Below are positions 37,744-49,700 of a stretch of 64,000 nucleotides of DNA, piece after piece. How positions within the stretch are numbered: position 1 is the first letter of the stretch; each line of letters begins with the position of its first letter. The DNA comes from Vanilla planifolia. Lineage: Eukaryota; Streptophyta; Magnoliopsida; Asparagales; Orchidaceae. Position numbers and translations under genes: made by a program. The notes beneath the pieces are model-generated. The model was not told the origin of the DNA. It did no database searches and worked only from the letters and a program-made list of their open reading frames with translations. Location: positions 31,283,630 through 31,347,629 of the forward strand of contig CM043874.1 of the NCBI GenBank assembly GCA_023846275.1, written 5' to 3'.

Positions 37744-40700
37744 GTAAATCCTTTATTATAATGTTTGTTTCAAATAATAATGATATATATGTTAAATTGA
37801 ACTGTGATTGATTTAATAAATTTGTGAGATTTTAGTACTCTCCATAATTTTTCCAATAATAAAATATTAGCTGCTAACTTAATCCTTTTCTATAGTTTGT
37901 CTTTTTTGTTATCCCTCGTCATATATATGATTTTTATACGATGGAAAAAAATCTTGAATAGTATTTTCATATGAGTATTTGACTATGTTTTTCATCAAAT
38001 ACATGTTTATTTTTATGACATTATTTTTTCTTGTCTTATACGTACAAACTTTATTTTTTATAGCTATTATCAATGAAAGTTTCTATAAAAAAAACTCATC
38101 ATTGTTTTAATATTTCTTATTTAGTGTTATGGATTAAATTTATTGTCTATTGTAATGTTTGAAATTAAAGTGAATTGTCCATTCTTTAACTTCTTATACT
38201 CTATTGTCAAAGGAATGCATAGGATTCAATGGCTCTATTATTGTGGATTTTAAGACTAGCAACTTATAATATTAATTATTAATTATAAATGAGGTTAGAT
38301 TATTTTGATATTTTTTTATTAAGAATAATATTGAAGTTTTAATATATAATTAAATAGACATTACTTATTAGCTTAAATCATTAGATTATTGGGTTTCTCT
38401 TAACTATATATTGGGTTTAATGTAAAGTTTCACATATGAAAAAGCTCTTTAACAATTGGTATCAAATCAATGTATAATTTAATTAGAATCTATGATAGGG
38501 TTGATAAGGCAGAGATGGCATATGACAAATAAGGGTGATTGATCTATTTGCAAGGTATTTTTGCATCAAATCCTCATCAGCAAATCTTTTCCAAAGTTGT
38601 TGTAGTGGAAATGAAAGCATGAAATGGCTAGGAGCAAAAAAGAAGGCAAAAGAGAAGAGTAATTATATCACAAAGGATAAATTTTCCAAGAAGATTTTTA
38701 TCAAGAGTTTCTAAATTTTACAAAGTTTTGATTCTCAGAGCTTTCTCAAATTTTTTTTAATTCATTTCAAGTTCTTTTTAGACTATTCTTTAGTCCCTCT
38801 TGCTTCTAACTCAGCATTCTTTAGCTTTTATGTAGGAGTTAGATATAATCTTTTAATACATAAACTTTAATATTTAAAATACAAAAGGACTTATTTTCCT
38901 TTAACAAAATTCCAAAATTTTGAATCATCTAGACCATTTCCTACATGTACAGATCTCTCACTAATGCATGTCTTTTTCTTACACTACACTTGCGTCTTCC
39001 GTGGGCCCAACACTTTCTGCAAGGTTATGTGCTATGCACGTACTGAGACAATGTCGTCCATGGTGTAAAGGCACATGACACCCAATGTTGGGCCCATGCA
39101 TGGTGCGCGAAGTCCAAGCCTGGGCTTGCTGACATCAAAATAAGGGGAGCGTTCAATTGCACATGGACACATGCGTGACTTTTTATAATATATTTTTTTC
39201 TCTCTCTTCCAATATTTTTCCATTAGAACTAGGTCTCTAAAGAGCTCATCCATAACTTCACATGTAGCACTCAACCAATGCACCATGGAACACACTTCAG
39301 TACATCTAAAATGAATCTCCACATGCAATCCAACTTATAGCCTTACTACTTTGTGTTACACATTGATTTTCATCATTTTGTCTTATTTTTTTTTTCTTTC
39401 CATCAATTTTAAATTCAATAATCTTAGAAATGATCTTCTGATCATAGGTCCCTTCTTTTTGAGATTTGAGTCCCATTGAATCTTTTTTGCTAAATTGATG
39501 CTCTGTTGTCTATCCAATCAAATATTTTTTTTATTTGTTAGTAACACATATTTTTTGCAAGTATTTACTAACCTTCTTAATTTTTTAACACTAATAATAC
39601 TTTTATTAATGCTTTTTTGTCCCATTGCAAAAGGAAATGTTGTCCATCCTTTGTGAACTGATATTATTGTGCTCATCGATAGTAAATAACATCTTTATCC
39701 TACAAGTAAAGATTCTCTAGTATAATATAGCAGATGCTTAGAAATATCACTTCATAGATAAATTTATTGATATAGTTTTTAGTGATGACAAACTTCACCT
39801 TACATTATTTTTTAACTCTTACTTTAAAGCCATTATAAATTTACTTTAAAAAATAAGGTCTTAGATGTGATGTAGTCTCCAAGTTTTGCTTTTTCAAAGA
39901 CTTTTGGATATTATGTTCTTTTTACTTCCAATGCCAATGATAATATTGATAAACTTTTTCTTCACTTGTAGTTGAATAATGAAGAGTTCTTTTTGTTTGA
40001 CTTCATGTGATATCTCCTTTGGAGTAACTATAAGTGATAAAGTTTCATCTATTTGTGAAAAAGTTTGAAGAATCTATTTAGTCTCCACTATAATAAGTAT
40101 TTTGTCATTCTTGAATTTTTTTTAAAAAATTCAGAGTGTAATTTCTAATATTTTCTTATACATGTCTTGTTTTCTTGTGGTGACTATAGTACTTTTGATT
40201 TATACGGTTTGTTGAATTCGTAATAAATTTTGTTGGTAAATAGTCTTTCTTTTGTTATTAATTTTCAAACTTATACTCAAACTTCATCATATTTTATCTT
40301 TCTGATTTTGTCCTTTTGTATTTATTTTTTTTCTAATAGCCAAAAAATGTACTAGCTTTCTTCAAAGATTGAATTAGAAAGAGGGATAGCAATAGGAAAT
40401 ACAAACCTATAATATATTTTTGTAATGTATGCATCTATTCAATTAGTATTCCTAAACTTAAAATTTGTTATCAAAATTTTGTGATATATTCTTACATCAT
40501 TTGTCCTTAATGGTGTCATAAACTATGTCACTTTTTTTTGTATTTCTTTCATCTAATCTGCGAAGTAAAATTCTTTTTTGAATTAATTGTTTAAATTTGT
40601 TCCATGTTACTTCTATAACTATACCCTTTTTTGGATGAACATTCTATCAAGCTAACACATGACCTATCATTTTTAGTTGAGCATATATCACTTTGTCATA

Positions 40701-43700
40701 TGAGGAGTAGTTATACAGAGAGAATATCTCTAATTGCTCCAACTAGGTGTTTAATTTATCTGCATGTATTATACCATCATAAATTGGTAAATAAAATAGA
40801 GCATCTATCTTGAAAGGATGCTCCTGATTCCTATGTGTCAAAAAAAGGAGAATGATGTCATTCTCATTTGTATCCCCAATTATTTTAGAAGTACTACTTA
40901 ATCTAGAATTTCTCAAATTAAGAATATCTTCTTTTGGTAATTTTTTTTTTGGGTCCATCATAGGAATAGATTGGGATTTTAGCCAATCTTCATTAACACT
41001 TGCATTTGTTCGATTTAAGTAGAATTAATGATAGGGTTGATAAGGGTGATAGAGATGACAAATGACAAATAAGGATGACTGATATGTTTGTGAGGTGTTC
41101 TCACCTCAATTCTTCATTAGTAAACCTTTTTAAGAGTTATGGCAATAGATGTATAAACATGACATGGCTATGAGCAAAGAACAAAGGTGAAAGAGAAGAG
41201 TGATTTTGTTACAAAGGATAAATTTTTTAAAAATATTCTCTTCAAGGGGTTTTTAAATTTTACAAAGTTTTGATTCTTATAACTTTCTTAATTTTTTTAA
41301 TACATTTTGAATTTCTCTCTAAACTATTCTCTAATATCTTATATTCTTCACTCAACATTCTTATCCCTTTTGTATAGATGTTAGATAAAATTTTTTAATA
41401 CAAAAATTTTAATATTTAAAATATAAAAAGACATATTTTCCCTTAAAAAAATTTCAAAATTTTGAGTCATCAAGCCCCTTGGTCATGCTCATGAATCTCA
41501 AGCATTCACATGTCTTTTATGCACCATGCACCGTGCACATGCATCGCATGCTTTGCACTGTTCTCCCAGTTGCGTGCTATGCACATGTTGAGGCAATGCT
41601 ATCCATGGTATAAAGGCATGTAGTGCTCAATGGCGGGTGCCTGCATTTTTTGACATCAACATGCAGGCTTTTTTTAATATATTTTTTTTCTTTTTTTCTA
41701 TCTATATTTTTTTTGATATTTTTCCTTTGGGACTAGATCTTCCAAGGGCACGTCCATGTTGTCTTCACATGTATCACTTGACCAAGTGATTATTGCAAAC
41801 TCATATGTACACTTATAGTGAATCTTTACATGCAATCAAGCTTACTTTCGTCCTACTTTGTGTTGCATATTCATTTGCAACATTTTGTCTCTTCCCTTGT
41901 TTTCTTTTTTAAAATTTTAGATTTAATGACATTGAAAATGATCTCTAGAATAACGATAGGGTTGATGTGGTATGATAGGGTTAATAAGGTGGTAGAGTTA
42001 ATATGGCATGACATAGGTGATGTAATGGCATAGTAAATGATAATGGTTTGATAGAGCCAATAATGCATGCCATAATTGTGACAATCCACGTGAAAACTAA
42101 TATGAAAATCCCATAAAAGAGATGTAAATTATGGATTTTAAAATAAATTTTGTTATTTTTATCATTATTTTTTAAAAATAATTTTATGTTTATAGAACAC
42201 CTTGATTATATATATATATATATATATAAATTTATAATATGATAAAAAAATAAAGACAAAAATTAAGATAAAATACCACAATTTTTAGGTGATTCAATTT
42301 ATATTAGAACCTACGTCCACCCCTAATCGAGGTTAAGAAAAATACTACTAATAAAAGGTTATAACTTGAGATTTTTATCTTATAGTTCAACTCCAACCTA
42401 TTAGATTTTGTAGGTTCAACTATAACCCATGATTTTGCAAGCTCAACCCCAACTCAATGTTTTTTACATAATCAAATCGAACTCATGCTTTATCAAATGC
42501 TGGGCTGCCCAACCTAAGAGAAAATGAAAACTACAGCATGACGAAAAACTTCTGATAAATGTTTACAAATTTTTATACTTGTGGATTAATGAAACAAGGT
42601 ACAATGTGCTTAACTCTAAGAAGAGATGAAAATTTGAAAGTTTAAAAGTGCAAGGCTTAGTTGAAAAAATTTGACGATTTAAGAAGTTGTAGTTGTTGTT
42701 AGTAAAATTTATGATAGTAGAATATTAAGCAGGGTTTTATTGAGATCTCAAAGATTAATTCATATTTATTAGTCATTTTATTCATAATGGTTAGATATTT
42801 ATAAAAAAATTTTGATTATAACCATTAGAAAGTATAGAAAAACTATTTAAAAAGTTATAACTAAAGAGCATAACGACACTTTTCCAAATAGGTTGAAATA
42901 TATAAATTTTTTTCACAATGGCTAGAGAATTAGCCATTAGATAGGATGTACCAGAGCCATTGGATCATATTGGATTTGATATAGACCATCAGATCTATAT
43001 GGATCGTTAGATTAAGACAGATTTGATTTAAGCCATCCAATCATGCGGATAAGATTTGGATAGTTCGATTAATTAATGATAAATAATGATTAGATATGGA
43101 CCATAAGATTTAAATATGATAATTAGGAGTCACACGATTCAAGGATAGATATTTCACAAGGAAAGCCATCTGATGAAGTTGAATAAGATCACAATCGTTA
43201 GATGTTGTGCAAGGATCAATCACTTTATAGAGGATGAAACAATTATCATCCAATCAAAGATTGGATGGTGAGGAATATCACACACTTTAGATGTGATGAG
43301 CACTTCGTATTTTGGAAACAATCGGGCATAAGAAATAGTCCTACATTTTAGAGAATGACAAATTTTTGGACTTTAAATGAGTTTGCATACGACTAGTATT
43401 CAAGCCTAATTGAGGCTAACTCCCTCTTGTGTACTTAAGATTTCATCACCTAAGCATACTTGTAACATACAGGTTTATAGGGCTCTGACCCACCCATATG
43501 TATACTTGGTTTGAGTGTTTGCCCAACTTGGTCCAATGCTTTACCCCATTTGATTCAAGAATTCGTTGTCAGTAAGATTGGGCTCGATCTGATTTCATTC
43601 TAACATTTTCCTGACCTAAGGCTTGCGAGTGTCCACTCAGATTTGCTCGACCCTAGAGCTTTGCACTTGGGCACAAGCTAGGATGTGAAAATATTTTTTT

Positions 43701-46700
43701 CATTTTTTAAATTTTAATTTTAATTATTAAAATTTAATAAAATTATTATTTTTTATTTAATCAAGATTTAGCAAACAAACTCACATGAATTTGATAAAGA
43801 TAAGATTTAACCAAAAAAAGGTTGTGGGATTGAAAAATAAAATCTTATTTATTTGTTAAATCAAGAAGATAATTGAATAATTTGATGCTTAAATATAATT
43901 TAAAATTGATATGAAATAAAAATGACTTAAAATAAACAAGCTAATATTCTATAACAAAAAGAAAATCTTTTCAAATTTAATGCACATGTCTTCAATCTTT
44001 GAAACTTGTTGAATACTCCAAGATACTTCGAAGACTACTAGTTTATCATCTTCAAAAGTGCATGGCTTATTATTTACATGTAAACCTATTTTATACTAAA
44101 GAAACTCATTAAAATAAAATATTAAATATTTAAGACTTAACTCATTAAACACTAGAGTGACCCAATACATCTCTCATGACCCATGTCATATATTCTTTTC
44201 CCCTTTCATTTGGCTTTGAAATCCATCTTTTTAAGAGATAAATCAAAATGTAAAATCAAAGCTAGTAATATGCTTACAATTTTTTAAAACAAATCTGAAG
44301 TAATATAAAACTTTCATAATTCTTTATAAATGTTGTTCATGCATCATAGCAAAATAGAATTCTACAAGTTCAACTCTAATTAAATTAAACCATCTAACTA
44401 TCATAGCATCTTACACAACATATAATAAAGGAACAACTATCAAACACAAGGTAAGATGTTAACCTTTTTAATGTTCCTTAAGAGTTCCATTTTTTGTCTT
44501 ATTTTTGCCTAAAAGTTTAGACTATAAGATGGACTTAGCCAATCATCACTGACTTAGAAAAGTTATATAACATACATGTAAAACAAGTTTATTTGAGTTA
44601 TGTCACATGTTGAGTTAACAATAAGCTATATAATATTTAATCAACATGTGAAGAACATATAGATTAAATGCTAATTTTTTATTTCCTTTTAAAACACCCC
44701 ATCTCTATTTTAAAAAAATATATTTTTTCATTTTTCTTTATTCATTTCACTTTTCTCTTTTAGTTGGTATAAAAACAAGGGCCTTTAGAATTTTAATGTT
44801 TTTTAGTTTTTATCTCCATAACATGTCATTTTTTTATAATGATCCCAATTCTTGAACACATTATTTTGAAAAAAGGTTTTGGATTCTTTAGAGTACCATC
44901 TTTAAAATATGTCATTTCAAACAAAAACCTTATTTCCAAAACATGTCATTAAAAAAATTGGTTTCAAGTTCTTTAAGATAATGCTCTAACCTTTCAGCCA
45001 TTTTTTGTTCTTACTCTTTGTTCTTTCTCTTTCTCATCTCTTTTTTATTTTCTTTTAAAAAAATCACCAACTTATTTTCTTTTGTTTGAGTAACCATTAC
45101 TTTAATTCATATTTTATAAGCATGTTGAAAACCACATGTTAATGAAAGATATATCAAAACATGTGAAATTAGCATAAGTATATGTCATGCTATTCCAAAT
45201 ATAAGCAATATATTAATAAAACATGGGTAACAAACAACCTCATGCTTGATAAATTCAGATCATCCACTATTAGGGTCACTTAGCTACATACAATAATCAA
45301 ACAAATGCATATATGTGCAAGCTTGTCTACCTTTATTTTCTAATTATAATGGCCTTGCCTTGGAAAACATCACAAAATATGTGCCTTCTCATGATTGTTT
45401 CCTTCTCATTATGGGTGATATAGATTATTATAATATTTGCTATAGTACTAACATAGTAATTTCCCCTGATTCTCTTCAATTCTTTCCTGGCTTCTCCTAC
45501 GTTTGCTATGGCACCTTGATAACACCTCTCTTTCTCCTCTTATCTCTAAGCTCTTGGTTGAAGCAATAATTTCTCTAATTTTTGGAAAATCACCTTGGTC
45601 CTATGCTCTTACCCTTTTATGAATGATTCTATATAGAATTAACTCCTCAATGCTTCAAATCCCTTTATGAAAGCACCCTTTTCATTACTTAATCCTTTAC
45701 CTCCAATGGCCACATTGCCTTCAATTTTGATGGCTTTCATCAGCCAATTCAAATATTATTCTCCTTTATGAGTTCCACCCACCAACAAATTTCCATATTT
45801 TTTTGGCATCATTTGATATTTTTAATAATTTTTTAGATTTAAAATCTTTACAAAAATTATTTTCCTTAATTCAGCTTTGGTTTTTAATTTCATGATTGTC
45901 ACATCTTTTTTATGTGAATAAAATCTTATCAAACTAGTTCTTTTATGTTATCGGTCTTTGTAAATTTTTATAATTTATTAATTTATTTAATATTTTTATT
46001 AATTTTGAAACTTTTATAAACTCATAACTAATTCCTTATAAATTTTTGTTTTCCCATTTTATCACTAAAAAATTCTACTTTTCATCGATATGGTATTATT
46101 ATTTTAAATATTTCATAATCTTTATTTATCTACTTAGTTCCCTCCTTTAAGTTGTAATATATATTTTTAGTGATGTATAATTTGTTAGAAGAAAATATTA
46201 TAATTTTTAAAAATATCCAAAAGTACTTTAAAAATTCAAATAATTCAAAATACTATAAATCTTAATTTGTATTATAATTGTGATGCTTTTTTTCCTATTT
46301 CTATGTAAGTATCTTTGATTAATCCTAAGATCATGATTTTTTTTTAATTTAAGGGTTTGATAATTCAAAATTCTCAAAATATTTATTAATAATTTGTTCC
46401 CACTTTTGAAATATTATAATTACTAGAGATGATGGTTTTGGATAGCTAATATTTTATGATTGGGTTTTTCTATATTGAGATAATATTTTATTTGGTTGTT
46501 TCATGCCAATTAAAGTAAGTTTTACTCTTAAAAGAACATCATAAGACCTTGATTTCATATATAAAGCTTAGAATTATTTTCTTCATAATAGATTTAAGAT
46601 TATTCATTAAAATACCGATCTACTTAGAAATCTTTTTGGAGCAACTTCTTGTCCAATGATTTCGCCTATAAAACGTCACCCAATGATCATTTCTATCCTC

Positions 46701-49700
46701 TTCAATCATGGGTGTTATAGGCTCCCTAATGCTACTTAGATTATCCTCAAATCATATTGGACTATAAAAGGTATCACTTTGGTAACAAATTTATCACAAT
46801 CTATCCATTGATTAGGAGATCACTTTCAAACTCATTGAATCTAGCTGAATAAAAAAAATCAAAGGATGAGATAAAAAGATAAAAATTGATGATGCAACAC
46901 AAAAGTAGTAGAACTATACATCGAGCCATATATGAATTGATGTTGTAGGCATATCGAAGCACTTGTTAGCCAAGCATCTTGCATGGAGCCATAAGCATGC
47001 ACATGGAAGGGAGTGACGCACTAGAATCTTATGCATGTATGGTAAGTATACATGCAATGCTACCATGAGTCACACTTGAAAGGATGTCTGAATTTGTGAA
47101 ATTTGAGAAATTTTAAATTTCTAAATAAAATCACATATTTTTATTTTATAATTAAAAATTATATCTCAATCTTTATAAAAAGGGTAAAAGGATGTATGAA
47201 CTAATTTAAAAGAATTTAGAGTGAATTTAGAGAAAATTCAAAGAATTTTAGAAATCAAAACTTCATAAATTCAAAACTCCTTCAAGAGAATTTTCTTGGA
47301 TAATTCAATCTTCTTATGATGAAAACTCTTATCTCTTTCTTCTCCTTTCTTTATTCATAGACATTATCATGCTTCCATTTTTATTACTACTACTTTGAAA
47401 AGAGGGTATGTAGATAATGACTCAAGATGAGAATATTTCATCGATAGATTATATTATTTTTAGTATTAAAATACTTCAATTAGATATTGATGATAGGTGT
47501 GAAGAAGAAGATAATAAAACAACAAACTACAAAAGAGAATCAGATGATTGTAGGCTTTAGTTAAGGTGACTGTTCTAACTATTTTAGTATCAGGCCTAAA
47601 GACATAGGTGGCTCTATTAACCAAACAAATATAAGTTTTAATAGAAGTGATGTTAAAATCTCAATCTCTTCCTATGATGGATCCAGAAAATAATCCATCA
47701 AAAGAAACTCTCTTAGTTAAAATAATTCAAAATTAAGTGGTAATCCTTAAATAAATAGAGAGCAAAAATAAGAATGGCATTAATCTCACTCTTATTATAC
47801 ATGAGAATTGATAGTGTTCTTTCAAGTAGATGATACACTTGATTTACCAGTTTATGATGATATAATACATGTAGAGAAATTAGATATCTAATTAGAAGTA
47901 CTAGAGACATATTCCTCTTAATACATTTATTCATCAATTAACAAAGTGGCTTATGCTAGATTAAAAATGATGAGTCATGTGTTAGTTTGGTAGAATATTC
48001 ACCTAAGAAATGACACAGTTATAGAAGTGACATGGACCCAATTTAAGCAACTAATTTGAGAAGAATTTTACCTCATGTGTTATGAAGAAAAGGTGAAGAA
48101 AGTGGCATATTCAATGATATTAACAATGACAAATAGTGTAAAAATATATCATAAAGTTTTTATGATAAGCTATAAGTTCGAAAATATTGAAGTATTGTAC
48201 ACTTTGTCAAAATATAATATAAGCATGTATTATCTTATTAGTAATAAATTATCTTTTTTATTTAATCTTTGAGACAACCTAATTCTTTCATAATGCCTAT
48301 TGAAAAGAGGAATGAATGTAAAAAGACAAAAATAGAATGATAAAATACTAGGAGGTCTAAGTATAAGTTTAAAAATTGGTAATAAAAGGATGACTATTCT
48401 CTATCAAAGTTTGTTACAATCACAACTAACACTCTTTATGTCAAAAAAAATTAGTATTATGATTAGTACAATAAGACAAGACACATGTGAAAAAATGTTA
48501 AACATTATACTCTAAACTTTTTTTTTGAAAATCTACAAGAAGAATAAAATACTTATTATAGTTAAGACTAAAAAAATACTTCAAACTCCTTTACATATTG
48601 ATAAAATCTTATCTTTTATGAAGAGTCCAAAAGATCTCTCTTATAAAGCAAAGCAAAAAAGAAAAACTCTTCACTATTAGAATACAAGTGAAGAAAAAGA
48701 ATATCAGTACAATTATTGATACTGAAAGTGAAAAGAATCTTATATATAAAAGTCTATGAAAAGGCTAAAGTTAGAAACTACACAACATCTGAGACCATAT
48801 TCTCTAAAGTAGATTCATAAAGACTTTGAGGTGAGAGTTAAAAAATAGTACAATATGAAATTTATTATCATCAAAGACTACATTGACAAAGTTATCTATC
48901 AAGTAGTACCTTTAGACATTTACTATATTATATTGGGAAAACCAAACTTGTGGGATCAAGACGTCATTTAGTATTAATGAGCACAACAGTATTAGTTCAT
49001 AATGAATGAAACAAACTTGCTTCTAACTAAGACAAAAAATTACTAATAAAAGGCCTTGTTGATGCTAACCAAATAAAAAATCCAGGGAACACTTATCGAA
49101 GACGTGTTACAAAAAAATAAAAAAATGACTTGAAGAGACCAATGAAAGTCTCAATCTCTCAAAGAAGACAACCAAATTAGATCTACCAAAGAATGAGTTC
49201 AACAAAAAAGATTCAACATGACTCGAATTTAAAAAAAAGTGACTTATGATCAGGAGATCACTTCTAAGCTTATTGAATCTAAAATAGACGAAAAACTTAA
49301 TAGAGTAGACAATAAGGAAAATTGATGACACAACACAAAAGAAGAAATAAAACCCACTATAGCATGTTGACCAAGTGTATTGCATGGAGGCATAGGAACA
49401 CAAATGAAAGGATGTGGTCTGATAGACACCTGCACGGTAAGCACCTATGCTTGCGATCAAATGGAGCCTTGTATATGTGTATTGCATAGTGCATTGTCAA
49501 TAATTGACTATGCACATGTTTTGCATGTATGATAGGTATACATACAACACCACAATCAATGCACATGTGGGAACAATACTTGCACATCTGGACAATCCCT
49601 TGGAGTGGCTGTACAGATGTGCAGATAAGTGCAAATAAGTGCAAAATTTGTGGAATTTAGAAAATTTTAAATTTTTGGTTAAATTTGTATTTTTTATTTT

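Larger units (their letters stand above)
38493..41952 (-). mobile_element. TR-GAG-like gypsy element, copy 1 (minus strand)
   Basis: Two direct repeats, 38493-39444 and 41029-41952, both begin TGATAGGGTTGATAAGG on the plus strand. They flank 1.58 kb holding gag and protease remnants on the minus strand and no RT, RNase H or integrase. Just inside the 3' LTR (39445-39470) the minus strand has AAAAAGAAGGGACC, a polypurine tract shared with copy 3. Its LTRs are longer than those of copies 2 and 3, with about 45 extra bases at their 3' end. Flanking 5-mers do not match, so the target-site duplication is lost or the ends are mis-set. Confidence 0.82.

Noticed and set aside
39032-39328. 98-codon minus-strand frame with Cys/Met-rich content
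   Set aside because: It lies within the 3' LTR of TR-GAG copy 1, and the matching part of the partner LTR shows no such frame.
45315-45569. 84-codon plus-strand frame with a hydrophobic C-terminus
   Set aside because: It is in AT-rich intron DNA, has no homology I recognise and no gene context. It may be a transposon relic.
49107-49644. Three overlapping minus-strand frames up to 126 codons
   Set aside because: They lie antisense to the 3' LTR and adjoining interior of TR-GAG copy 2. The LTR pair and TSD explain this DNA.
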